Source of the DNA: Spirochaetales bacterium
Lineage (GTDB): Bacteria > Spirochaetota > Spirochaetia > ARS1246
Length of the DNA: 8,576 nucleotides
Reading direction: 5' to 3'
NCBI GenBank assembly: GCA_018644745.1
Contig: JABGPX010000303.1
Location: 1-8,576, forward strand
Shown here: in pieces, positions 1-7,222 of the stretch
Layout of the letters: each line of letters opens with the position of its first letter
How positions within the stretch are numbered: the stretch's first letter is position 1
Notes under the pieces: generated by a model
Databases searched by the model: none
Seen by the model: the letters and a program-made list of their open reading frames with translations, nothing else
Told to the model about the DNA's origin: nothing
Program-made: the position numbers and the translations under genes

Positions 1-657
1 AAGAAGAACCTTGGCGGACCGGCCGGATGAAAATCTCTCAAATGCGGCTCCGGCCTCGGTGAATGGATAACGGTGTGAAACAAGCTCGTTAATCGGCAAT
101 CCATTTCGGCAGAGTTCCAGGATTTGGTCAATCTCGGAAAAGTGGTAAAACCATGAACCGACCGCGGTAATATCACGTCGAATAAATTGATCACTTGGCG
201 AGATTGGTATCGGCCCTTGTTCTCCATTGAAAACAACTGTACCGGCGGTTCGCACTGCGTTGAAACATGCCAAGGCGGCTTCCGGGCGGCCTGTGGCCTC
301 GACGCATACATCCGCACCGGCGCCGTCGGTCAGCATGCGAATATGATCTACCGGATCACATTCTGTCGCGTCTAAAACGTCGCTTGCGCCCAAAGACCTG
401 GCCGTCTCGAGCCGCTCTGCACCAACACGCAGGCCAATCTCCATACCGGAAACACCCTCACCTATTTCTACGACGGTGCCGACAGCTTCATGGCCGCTGT
501 TCGCTTGCTGCGATTCCTCGCCGCGGTAGGTATGCAGTTCGCTGCCGCAAATCGCAGAAACCGCAGTTTCAATTACAACCTCGAAAGGCCCGGGAACCGG
601 ATCGGGTTTTTCTATTATGCTAACGTTGCTCTGTCCTTCATACTTCATTAAGCGCAT
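1..657 (-). pseudogene. Zinc-type medium-chain alcohol/polyol dehydrogenase with large internal deletion (3' end beyond window)
   Basis: I read this as a member of the zinc-dependent MDR (alcohol/sorbitol/threonine dehydrogenase-like) family, which oxidises sugar or polyol hydroxyls with NAD(P). It has 219 open codons up to the window edge. The N-terminal catalytic fold is recognisable: PDPVPGPFEV near residues 18-27, the first zinc ligand in ICGSE (Cys37) and GHE at 55-57. Around residue 75 the sequence jumps from the conserved GEGVSGMEIG directly to RVGAERLETARSLGA, which normally lies after the Rossmann GxGPxG motif. The structural-zinc Cys cluster, the third catalytic ligand and the nucleotide-binding glycines are therefore missing, about 110-120 residues, with the frame intact. 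The C-terminal part then continues normally to SAKVLL, typical of the last residues of the family. ATG 657 is preferred because AAGGA (666-670) lies 9 nt upstream; an in-frame ATG at 648 is possible. It lies 12 nt after the Gfo/Idh gene. It is probably nonfunctional as a dehydrogenase, or an assembly error. Confidence 0.8.
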
Positions 658-669
658 CTGTACATATCC

Positions 670-1656
670 TTATATGTCAATCGGGAATTCGACTTGTACG
701 TCTACGGGACGTTTCTGCTCGATAGAACGCCGCAATGAAACCTCAAATTGCAGCTCCTCGAGTCCGGCAACACCCGGAACCGGCGGCGGTACATTCCCCC
801 GGATTGAATCCAGATAGGCGGCCAGGGACTTCTCGAATGACGCGCTGTACTGATCCCAGCGTGAGTGGTCGCCGATGAGGGCATGGGTCTCGTGGTACCG
901 GCTGTCATTATCGAAGACCTCCATCGGACCATCGAGATCATTGAATCGAAAAGTGCCTCGTTCAAAGTTCAGAACTATCTGATAAAGGGGAAAGGCAAAA
1001 TTGTACCCGCTGGTGCCGAGAATAGTGCCGGTTGCACCGTTAGCCAGGCAATAGGAGCCGGACACATCCACAGCATTCTCATACTCGATGCTGCCGGCAA
1101 GCGCGGAAACCTGAGACGCCTGTCCCCCGAAAAGATGCAGCAGGTCTATACAATGGCTCCAGCAGGCATAGTTTACGAACATAGACGCATGGATCAGGTT
1201 GCCGAAACCGCGCTCCGTTATGATTTTTTTCATGCGCAAGGTCTGATCGAAGAAACGATAGTTGAAAACCATGGCTGTTTCTGTGCCGGCAGCCTTTGAT
1301 CGTTGAAGCAGGTCTTTGGCTTTGAAGAAGTCGTGCTCACAGACATTGGCCTGTCCGTTCTGAGCAACAAGAGGCTTCTCAAAGAAGAGGCGCTTTGGCC
1401 GTTCCTGAAGTAGATCTCGAACTACTTCATACCTCTGTGTCTCCAAGGTGAGCACCAGTACCGCGTCGGGTTCGTCAGCTATAAGCTCTTTGACCGAATC
1501 AAAAGCGCGACCACCGAAATCCCCGGCACATTCTTCAGCCTTCGACCTTGTGCGGGAGAAATACGTCAGAACGACATCCTGCTGTTTTGACAGAAACGGC
1601 AGATAACTGTTCCGGGCCACGCTGCCTGTACCTACAACTGCGATCCTTATACTCAT
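670..1656 (-). CDS. Gfo/Idh/MocA-family oxidoreductase
   Basis: This is a 328-residue NAD(P)-dependent sugar dehydrogenase of the Gfo/Idh/MocA family, a usual length. The N-terminal Rossmann fold starts at once (IRIAVVGTGSVA, glycines 9 and 11). The family EKP signature is FFEKP at 91-95, with Lys94 as the expected catalytic lysine. A helix with WSHCIDLLHLFGG (166-178) matches the H-x-x-D-L segment of the substrate domain, although the Asp often found four residues before that His is Ala164 here. The second half is the alpha/beta substrate-binding domain. There is no signal peptide, so it should be cytoplasmic. Its start overlaps the sulfatase stop by 4 nt (ATGA), and GGAG lies 7 nt before the ATG, so the two genes are translationally coupled. 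Family members oxidise sugars, inositols or sugar acids, often at C1 or C3; the substrate here is an inference from the neighbouring sulfatase and esterase and is not known. Confidence 0.9.
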   Translation of the reverse strand: MSIRIAVVGTGSVARNSYLPFLSKQQDVVLTYFSRTRSKAEECAGDFGGRAFDSVKELIADEPDAVLVLTLETQRYEVVRDLLQERPKRLFFEKPLVAQNGQANVCEHDFFKAKDLLQRSKAAGTETAMVFNYRFFDQTLRMKKIITERGFGNLIHASMFVNYACWSHCIDLLHLFGGQASQVSALAGSIEYENAVDVSGSYCLANGATGTILGTSGYNFAFPLYQIVLNFERGTFRFNDLDGPMEVFDNDSRYHETHALIGDHSRWDQYSASFEKSLAAYLDSIRGNVPPPVPGVAGLEELQFEVSLRRSIEQKRPVDVQVEFPIDI

Positions 1657-3137
1657 ATGGTTTCTCCATTATAGAGTGAGAGCCGCTCAAACTGGCGGTC
1701 CGGGGCATCGGCCTGCTTCAGCAGTTTTTTGAGGTGCTCGACCAACTCGCCCTCAAGGTCACTGTTACTTATTGGATTCTTCTGATCAGGATCGGTCACC
1801 GAGTCATAGACCAAGTGACGGCCGTCCCCGCCTTTGGGAAATCTTGATTGTCGTTCTACACGGAAGTGGGATATGCCTTTGCAGTTTTTGAGATGCTTAC
1901 CGAATTCTGCTTCGTTAACGGTTCCCGGACCGGCCAGATTATAGTCTGTGAAGTGATAGTCGCAGGAGGAATTCAAAGCAGGCATCCGATGATAGGTATA
2001 TCTGCCGTCTGTCATACCAACCTCCCGGCCGAAATATCCAAAGAGAAGACCGTCATGGTGTTCTCTATCCTCTGTGAGGAGAGGGACAAAACTCATTCCG
2101 ATTACAGATTCAGGGATCTCCTCGACACCATGGCAATCAAGAATCGTCGGCATGATATCAATAGCACCGGTCAATGCCTTCCGGCGTCCAGGCGTTGCAT
2201 CAGGATGGCGTACAATCAAAGGCAGGTGAATCAGTTCGTCATAGCCGATCATATAATTTTTTGCCCAGCAGCCATGTTCGCCCAGCAAATAGCCGTGATC
2301 CGTCGTGAGAATCACTGCTGTGGTTTCCCACATATCAAACTTATCCATCATATCAAAGAGCTGTCCAAGCTTACGATCGTTCATGGTTATCGTCGCAGCA
2401 TAGGCCTTACGCAGATGTTCAATGGTTTCCGGTGTATCCTTTTCCGTGTCCACCGGTGCGTAATCAGGACAGGTGTATGGCGGGCCTGTCCATGTATCAT
2501 CATATTCATCGAGATACGTCTGGGGGCAGTCAAATGGTTCATGAGGATCGAAGAGCTCCAGGTGTAGATGCCAATTATCATCAGCATGGTTCCGGTTTAC
2601 GAACCCGCAGGCCGCCTCTATACATTGAACTGACGAATAAGTCTCGTCATCTTCAGCATCTCGGTATTCTAAATTTGCCAGATGCTGATGATGATATGTT
2701 TTACCATAGCAGTAGTTTCGTGCACCGGGAGGCTGCGGTCTCGGGTCCACAACGCCATGCCAAGGATCCCACGGCTGTCCCCGTTTATATTCCCATGAAT
2801 CAAATATATTGTGATATCTGTCGCCGGCACCTCCGTTGAAGTAATGACAATGATCGGTAATCATATGGGAATATGTACCGACTTTTTTACGAAGGATCTC
2901 CGGCATCAGGTCGTCCCACGGTTCAAGAGGCCCCCATCCAGTTTCCAGGAAGCTGAGTCGGCCGGTCATCATGTCGCGGCGAGCTGGAATGCAGGGCATC
3001 GAGCCGCAGAAGTGCTTTTCAAAAACAACACCTTCGGCAGCCAACCGGTCGATGTTCGGGGTCTTGACCCAGCTGTTGCCATAGGCGGGCAGCATGTGCC
3101 GATTCAGCGAATCCATCAGAATCAATATTGTGCGCAT
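1653..3137 (-). CDS. Type I (formylglycine-dependent) sulfatase, cytoplasmic
   Basis: This hydrolase of the alkaline-phosphatase superfamily should cleave sulfate esters from a carbohydrate. Numbered from the chosen start (494 residues), the formylglycine motif is CIPAR at 49-53, with Cys49 the residue to be oxidised, followed by TGR at 58-60. Asp9 in ILMDSLNR is the expected N-terminal metal ligand, FDPHEPFD lies near 196-203, and TTDHG at 278-282 supplies the C-terminal metal ligands, followed by GEHG and a Lys at 293. The more upstream ATG at 3158 lacks a ribosome site, whereas ATG 3137 has AAAGGA 9 nt before it and gives an N terminus starting directly at the first strand. No signal peptide is present, unusual for a polysaccharide sulfatase and pointing to an intracellular small-sugar substrate. 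A maturation enzyme (anSME or FGE) must be encoded elsewhere. It is the first gene of the leftward operon. The substrate cannot be deduced. Confidence 0.93.
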   Translation of the reverse strand: MRTILILMDSLNRHMLPAYGNSWVKTPNIDRLAAEGVVFEKHFCGSMPCIPARRDMMTGRLSFLETGWGPLEPWDDLMPEILRKKVGTYSHMITDHCHYFNGGAGDRYHNIFDSWEYKRGQPWDPWHGVVDPRPQPPGARNYCYGKTYHHQHLANLEYRDAEDDETYSSVQCIEAACGFVNRNHADDNWHLHLELFDPHEPFDCPQTYLDEYDDTWTGPPYTCPDYAPVDTEKDTPETIEHLRKAYAATITMNDRKLGQLFDMMDKFDMWETTAVILTTDHGYLLGEHGCWAKNYMIGYDELIHLPLIVRHPDATPGRRKALTGAIDIMPTILDCHGVEEIPESVIGMSFVPLLTEDREHHDGLLFGYFGREVGMTDGRYTYHRMPALNSSCDYHFTDYNLAGPGTVNEAEFGKHLKNCKGISHFRVERQSRFPKGGDGRHLVYDSVTDPDQKNPISNSDLEGELVEHLKKLLKQADAPDRQFERLSLYNGETI

Positions 3138-3146
3138 TTTTGTAGT

Positions 3147-3152
3147 TCCTTT
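3147..3152 (-). promoter_or_regulatory. Ribosome binding site that sets the sulfatase start
   Basis: AAAGGA on the minus strand lies 9 nt before ATG 3137. The longer reading frame beginning at 3158 has only A/T-rich sequence before it and would put this site inside the coding region, so the shorter start is favoured. Confidence 0.7.
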
Positions 3153-3234
3153 CTTCATTCTATCATTTTTTTCAAAAATCTGAGAGCTAATTCTTCTCCT
3201 TCGCTTGCGTCAATATGCATATACCCCCTATCAT

Positions 3235-3240
3235 TATAAT
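3235..3240 (+). promoter_or_regulatory. Candidate -10 box for the rightward operon
   Basis: A perfect TATAAT ends 24 nt before the SDR start codon, which would give a leader of about 18 nt including the GGAG at 3255-3258. The -35 region is poor, so a transcriptional activator may be needed if this is used. Confidence 0.4.
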
Positions 3241-3264
3241 CACTGAATGACCATGGAGTAGTTC

Positions 3265-4071
3265 ATGAAAGAAGGCAGATTATCCGGAAAGGCGGCGTGG
3301 ATAAGCGGTGCCACCTCAGGTATCGGGAAAGCAGCGGCCGAATTGTTCGCCGAAGAAGGCGCTGCGGTCGCGCTCATTGGAAGGCGTGTGGAGCGCAGCT
3401 TGGAGACAGTCAGTCGCATCTGCGATGGAGGCGGCAAGGCGATCGCGTGCGCGTGTGACGTCAGCCGGGAAGAGGATATCGCTACGTCTATTGCTGAAAC
3501 CGTCGACTGCTTCGGCGGCCTTGATATTATAGTCAACAACGCCGGGATGGTGGAAGTTAAGTCTCTGGACAAGTATTCCAGTGATGAGTGGGACTACTTG
3601 ATGGCTGTTAACGTAAAATCGATGTTTTTCGCCGCAAAGTACGGGATGCCATATCTCACGAAAAACCCGGAGAGCTATATCGTTAATGTGGGATCTATCA
3701 GCAGCTTCGTAGGTCAGGCCCTAACACCTGTCTATACGACATCAAAACACGCGGTGCTGGGTCTCACAAGATCGATCGCCCTGGATTATGCCGCTCAAGG
3801 CATCCGCTGCAACTGCGTGTGCCCGGGCATAACTCTTACACCTATGTTGGAGGAGCACTTGGAAAAAACCGGCGACGCAGATTTAGCCCTTCGGAACCGC
3901 CTCAAGCGGGTCCCGCTTGGAAAATCCCTAACCCCTCGGGACGTTGCGAAATCAATACTCTATTTTTCCTGCGACGATTCGGCTGGAATAACCGGCACCT
4001 CTTTGGTGGTTGACTCGGGATACCTGACAGCAGCTGAGTGGAATACAGACGCGGTGAAAGGAGAAACCTGA
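3265..4071 (+). CDS. Short-chain dehydrogenase/reductase (SDR)
   Basis: This is a classical SDR of 268 residues, a cytoplasmic NAD(P)-dependent oxidoreductase. The cofactor motif GATSGIG is at 15-21, the Asp-Val after strand 4 is at 65-66, and NNAG is at 91-94. Asn116, Ser144, Tyr157 and Lys161 (YTTSK) form the catalytic tetrad with the expected 13-residue Ser-Tyr spacing, and PG is at 187-188. Arg40-Arg41 after strand 2, with no acidic residue there, leans towards NADP, but that is a weak guide. GGAG lies 6 nt before the ATG. It is the first gene of the rightward operon, and its stop shares one base with the next start (TGATG). Close relatives are annotated as glucose 1-dehydrogenase, 3-oxoacyl-ACP reductase or gluconate dehydrogenase, but in this operon a sugar or sugar-acid substrate is most likely. 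Confidence 0.92.
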   Translation: MKEGRLSGKAAWISGATSGIGKAAAELFAEEGAAVALIGRRVERSLETVSRICDGGGKAIACACDVSREEDIATSIAETVDCFGGLDIIVNNAGMVEVKSLDKYSSDEWDYLMAVNVKSMFFAAKYGMPYLTKNPESYIVNVGSISSFVGQALTPVYTTSKHAVLGLTRSIALDYAAQGIRCNCVCPGITLTPMLEEHLEKTGDADLALRNRLKRVPLGKSLTPRDVAKSILYFSCDDSAGITGTSLVVDSGYLTAAEWNTDAVKGET

Positions 4072-4904
4072 TGAGCTTTAAACTTGCATGTGCGGACTTT
4101 GCGTTTCCGCTTTTGACTCACGATAATTCTCTGGATCTGATATCCATGCTCGGATTTGAGGGAATTGATATCGGCCTTTTTGAAGGCCGAAGCCACCTCT
4201 GGCCGTCCGTTGAGTTTCAGAATCTTAAGAAATCGGCAAGAGATCTCAACAAAAAACTCAACGACCGCGGCCTAAAAGCTGCGGATGTTTTTCTCCAAAT
4301 GAATCCCGACTTTGTTCCTTTCGCAATCAATCACCCGGAACAAAAGCGCCGAAAAAAAGCCCGAGACTGGTTTCATCAGAGCCTGGATTATGCGGAAGCA
4401 ATCGGATGCCATCATCTCACGACTCTACCAGGGGTAGTGTTTGAAGGAGTGCCGCGTTCCGAATCCCTTAACCGGGCATGCGATGAGCTTGCCTGGCGGC
4501 TCGAGGAGTCACGGGCACGCGGTTTAACTTTCGCCATCGAAGCACATGTTGGATCAATTGTCTCCCGCCCGAAATCCGCGCTTTCGCTGCTGGAGAAGGT
4601 TGCCGGGCTCACCCTAACCCTCGACTACACTCATTTCACAAAGCTCGGGATAGCAGACACCGAAATAGAGCCTCTGCTGCCCTTCGCCTCGCACTTTCAC
4701 GCGCGGGGCTCCCGCAAAGGGAGGCTTCAAACCTCATTTGACAAGAACACGGTCGACTACAAGCGTATAGTCCGACAGATGCGGAAATATGAATATACCG
4801 GCTACATCGGTATTGAGTATATTTGGATTGATTGGGAACACTGCAACGAGGTGGATAATCTTTCGGAGACCATTTTATATCGAGATTTCTTTCGCACTTT
4901 CTAG
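4071..4904 (+). CDS. Sugar phosphate isomerase/epimerase-like TIM-barrel protein
   Basis: This 277-residue protein looks like the xylose isomerase-like TIM barrel family (AP endonuclease 2 superfamily), whose members isomerise or epimerise sugars and keto-sugars with a divalent metal. The likely metal ligands sit at the ends of successive strands: Glu157 in FAIEAHV, Asp185 in TLDYTHF, His210 in SHFHARGS and Glu249 in YIGIEYIW. The N terminus (ACADFAFP, then GFEGIDIGLFEG near 28-39) is the usual first barrel strand and helix. ATG 4071 is preferred because AAAGGAG (4057-4063) lies 7 nt before it; a longer in-frame start at 4038 would overlap the SDR gene by more and has no such site. There is no signal peptide. 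Its place between a dehydrogenase and an esterase supports a role in a sugar breakdown route. Substrate and whether it acts as isomerase, epimerase, dehydratase or lyase are unknown. Confidence 0.85.
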   Translation: MSFKLACADFAFPLLTHDNSLDLISMLGFEGIDIGLFEGRSHLWPSVEFQNLKKSARDLNKKLNDRGLKAADVFLQMNPDFVPFAINHPEQKRRKKARDWFHQSLDYAEAIGCHHLTTLPGVVFEGVPRSESLNRACDELAWRLEESRARGLTFAIEAHVGSIVSRPKSALSLLEKVAGLTLTLDYTHFTKLGIADTEIEPLLPFASHFHARGSRKGRLQTSFDKNTVDYKRIVRQMRKYEYTGYIGIEYIWIDWEHCNEVDNLSETILYRDFFRTF

Positions 4905-4923
4905 CTTTCCCAAAGGAGTAGCC

Positions 4924-6132
4924 ATGCCCGATTCTTTACTGAAATCTAAAGATCCCCGCTCAGCAGGCCACGACATCTGGGTGCTGGCCGGCCAATCAAA
5001 TATGCAAGGCTGCGCGTGGCTTGACGGTGCGCTTGTACCTGACCCGCGGGTATGGTCGTTCAGCAGCGCGGGCACGTGGGGTATTGCCGAGGAGCCCCTC
5101 CATCGGCTGTGGGAGAGCTGCACACCGGTCCATCAGGAACTCATGCGTCCGACGCTTCTTGAGGAAGACAGAAACGCTTCAAACCTTGAGCTCGCGCAAA
5201 GCGAAGATGAGTCGCGAATGACCGGTGCCGGTCTCGGTATCGCTTTCGGCTCTGCAATGGCCGACCAATTGGGAAAACCAATCGGCCTTATTCCTGCCGC
5301 TCATGGAGGAACGTCCCTTGACCAATGGAGCCCCGCACTAAAACATCTCGGAGGCTCAAGTCTCTACGGTGCCATGCTCGAACGAATAACAAATGCCGGT
5401 GGAAACCTCCGCGGAATTCTCTGGTATCAGGGAGAATCCGACGGAATAACCCATGATACGGGCCGCACCTATGCTGAGCGCATGGACGCATGGATACACG
5501 CCGTGCGCACAGATACCGGTATCGCGGATCTTCCGGTCGCGGCAGTGCAGATCGGACGGGTCGTTGAACCCGCGGATCGCGAAGAGGTTTGGCCGGGCTG
5601 GAACATGGTGCAGGAAGCGCTGCGATCGCTTCCGAATCGCATGCCCAATACCGCCGTCACCTCGGCGATTGACCTTCCGCTTGTAGACGCAATTCACATC
5701 AATACCGAGGGGCTCGTTCGGCTAGGACGCCGATTGGCGCTTCTCTGTCAGAATCTCACAGGTGATAAGGCTATCTCTACCGGCCCGATCCTCGATAGCG
5801 CGGAACTCGTCTCGCTGCCCTCGGGCACGCGCAATGGGATTCGTCTCCGCTTCGGAGGAGTAACCGGGGTCTGGGCAAAGCGGCACAAAGTACACGGATT
5901 CTTTGTCAGGCAAACAGACTGGGAGCAGCGCGCTCCCCTCACCGTGGTGAATGCATGGATAGAAGACGATGATGAAGATAGTAACCGCATCATGCTGCTG
6001 CTCAATCGCGAACCCGAAAAAGGGACCGAGGTAAAAATCGCTTACGGCTTGGGGCCTAATCCGCCCTGTGACCTGGCGGATGAAGCGGATATGCCGTTGT
6101 GCGCCTTTCTTTGGAGACCGGTCAGTAACTGA
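4924..6132 (+). CDS. Sialate O-acetylesterase-like (SASA) carbohydrate esterase, cytoplasmic
   Basis: This is a 402-residue SGNH-type esterase resembling the SASA domain family, which removes acetyl groups from sialic acids, xylan or other sugars. Block I is LAGQSNMQG with catalytic Ser25, a second conserved block is WYQGESD at 167-173, and the Asp-His pair is in VDAIHIN (Asp255, His258). Residues from about 285 onward form a separate beta-rich C-terminal part, as in many SASA proteins. The chosen ATG has GGAG 5 nt upstream; the frame is open further upstream, but that would overlap the isomerase gene. No signal peptide is seen, whereas most family members are exported, so it probably deacetylates an imported sugar in the cytoplasm. 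It begins 19 nt after the isomerase gene and ends 7 nt before the alkC-like gene. The acetylated substrate is not identifiable from sequence. Confidence 0.88.
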   Translation: MPDSLLKSKDPRSAGHDIWVLAGQSNMQGCAWLDGALVPDPRVWSFSSAGTWGIAEEPLHRLWESCTPVHQELMRPTLLEEDRNASNLELAQSEDESRMTGAGLGIAFGSAMADQLGKPIGLIPAAHGGTSLDQWSPALKHLGGSSLYGAMLERITNAGGNLRGILWYQGESDGITHDTGRTYAERMDAWIHAVRTDTGIADLPVAAVQIGRVVEPADREEVWPGWNMVQEALRSLPNRMPNTAVTSAIDLPLVDAIHINTEGLVRLGRRLALLCQNLTGDKAISTGPILDSAELVSLPSGTRNGIRLRFGGVTGVWAKRHKVHGFFVRQTDWEQRAPLTVVNAWIEDDDEDSNRIMLLLNREPEKGTEVKIAYGLGPNPPCDLADEADMPLCAFLWRPVSN

Positions 6133-6139
6133 TTATTAT

Positions 6140-7222
6140 ATGGCAGAACCGCTGAAAAACTACTTCAATATAGAGCTCGTAACATCGCTGAGCCGGAAAA
6201 TCGAGGAGATATACCCGGATTTTGATATTGACGGATTCGTGAGACAAGTTTTCGACCAAGCATGGGAAAGAAAAGAGCTCAAGCAGCGGATGCGGCATAT
6301 TACCGAATCACTACATGACTACCTGCCCGAGGAATTTTCGCGCGCTGCAAATATCTTGAAAAGTGTGCCGGTGAATGTCGGCGGATTTGAATATATGTTT
6401 CTGCCCGATTACATTGAGTTATACGGCCTGGAATCCTTCAAGGAATCGATTTCCGCACTTGAGCATTTTACACCGTTTGCAAGTGCGGAGTTCGCAGTTC
6501 GTCCATTCATCAAGAAATACGGTGATGAAATGATGAATCAGATGGAGAGTTGGGCGATGTCGGGCAATCCGCACGTGCGAAGACTCGCGTCGGAAGGCTG
6601 CCGGCCGCGGCTGCCCTGGGCAATGGCGCTGCCGGAGTTCAAGAACAATCCAGGTCCAATTCTACCTGTCCTTGAAAAACTGAAAAGTGATGAGAGTGAA
6701 TATGTACGCCGCAGTGTCGCAAACAATCTCAATGATATCTCAAAAGACAATCCGGATATCGTCATTGCCATGGCCGTAAAATGGCACGGCGTAACAAATG
6801 ATACCGACAATATTATCAAACATGGCTGCCGCACCCTTTTGAAGAAGGGCAACCCGGAAATCCTGGCCCTTCTCGGTTATAAAAAACCAAAACATATACG
6901 CCTAATAGATTTCCGGGTTCAAGACTCCGTTATCATAGGTGGCAAGCTGAATTTTTCTTTCACTCTGAAATCAGAACGAAAAAGTCTCGGCACTCTCAGG
7001 ATAGAATACGGAATTGACCATTTAAAGAAAAATGGAAGCCGCTCGACTAAAGTTTTCAAACTGTCAGAATCTAAAATTGACAGCACAGAAAAGTCATTAA
7101 GCCGCTTCCATTCATTTAAGGAAATAACAACTCGGAAATATTACACCGGCATGCACGGGCTTTCAATTATTGTAAACGGGCAAACAATGGGAAATGCAGA
7201 TTTCCTGCTGCGGCCCTGTTAG
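6140..7222 (+). CDS. alkC: AlkC-like DNA alkylation repair glycosylase with C-terminal Ig-like domain
   Basis: This 360-residue protein matches the AlkC type of HEAT-like-repeat DNA glycosylases, which remove 3-methylated purines such as 3-methyladenine without flipping the base. The start MAEPLKNYFN is typical of the family, and the hallmark segment HVRRLASEGCRPRLPW lies at 145-160. It is followed by further helical repeats (for example YVRRSVANNL at 188-197). From about residue 250 the protein changes to beta-rich, Lys/Ser-rich sequence ending GNADFLLRP, consistent with the Ig-like domain known from some AlkC proteins. ATG 6140 was chosen from this family match; no good ribosome site precedes it (the nearest GGAG is 23 nt away), so it may depend on coupling to the esterase gene, whose stop lies only 7 nt upstream. 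The later part looks more A/T-rich than its neighbours, which hints at separate acquisition. Its presence in a sugar operon has no obvious functional reason. Confidence 0.87.
   Translation: MAEPLKNYFNIELVTSLSRKIEEIYPDFDIDGFVRQVFDQAWERKELKQRMRHITESLHDYLPEEFSRAANILKSVPVNVGGFEYMFLPDYIELYGLESFKESISALEHFTPFASAEFAVRPFIKKYGDEMMNQMESWAMSGNPHVRRLASEGCRPRLPWAMALPEFKNNPGPILPVLEKLKSDESEYVRRSVANNLNDISKDNPDIVIAMAVKWHGVTNDTDNIIKHGCRTLLKKGNPEILALLGYKKPKHIRLIDFRVQDSVIIGGKLNFSFTLKSERKSLGTLRIEYGIDHLKKNGSRSTKVFKLSESKIDSTEKSLSRFHSFKEITTRKYYTGMHGLSIIVNGQTMGNADFLLRPC

Larger units (their letters stand above)
3138..3264. promoter_or_regulatory. Divergent intergenic control region between the two sugar operons
   Basis: These 127 bp separate the start of the leftward sulfatase operon from the start of the rightward SDR operon, so promoters for both must lie here. 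For the rightward operon there is a perfect TATAAT at 3235-3240 without a convincing -35 box at 16-18 bp. For the leftward operon a TTGACG on the minus strand (3208-3213) resembles a -35, but the matching -10 is poor. A perfect palindrome, ATATGCATAT (3213-3222), sits between them and could be an operator shared by both operons. No regulator gene for it is visible next to these operons. Promoter assignment is inference; the boxes are seen. Confidence 0.5.

Noticed and set aside
267..623. A 118-codon plus-strand open frame opposite the damaged dehydrogenase
   Set aside because: The translation is Arg-rich low-complexity sequence typical of an antisense shadow, while the minus strand gives clear MDR family motifs.
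865..1299. A 144-codon plus-strand open frame inside the Gfo/Idh gene
   Set aside because: It is antisense to a well-supported gene, has no ribosome site of note and no family resemblance.
1848..2567. A 239-codon open frame on the plus strand inside the sulfatase gene
   Set aside because: It is wholly antisense to a gene with clear catalytic motifs, and its translation is Cys/Ile/His-rich with no recognisable domain.
3138..3158. Sulfatase start at ATG 3158
   Set aside because: There is no ribosome site before it, and AAAGGA falls between it and ATG 3137, which also gives the normal N terminus.
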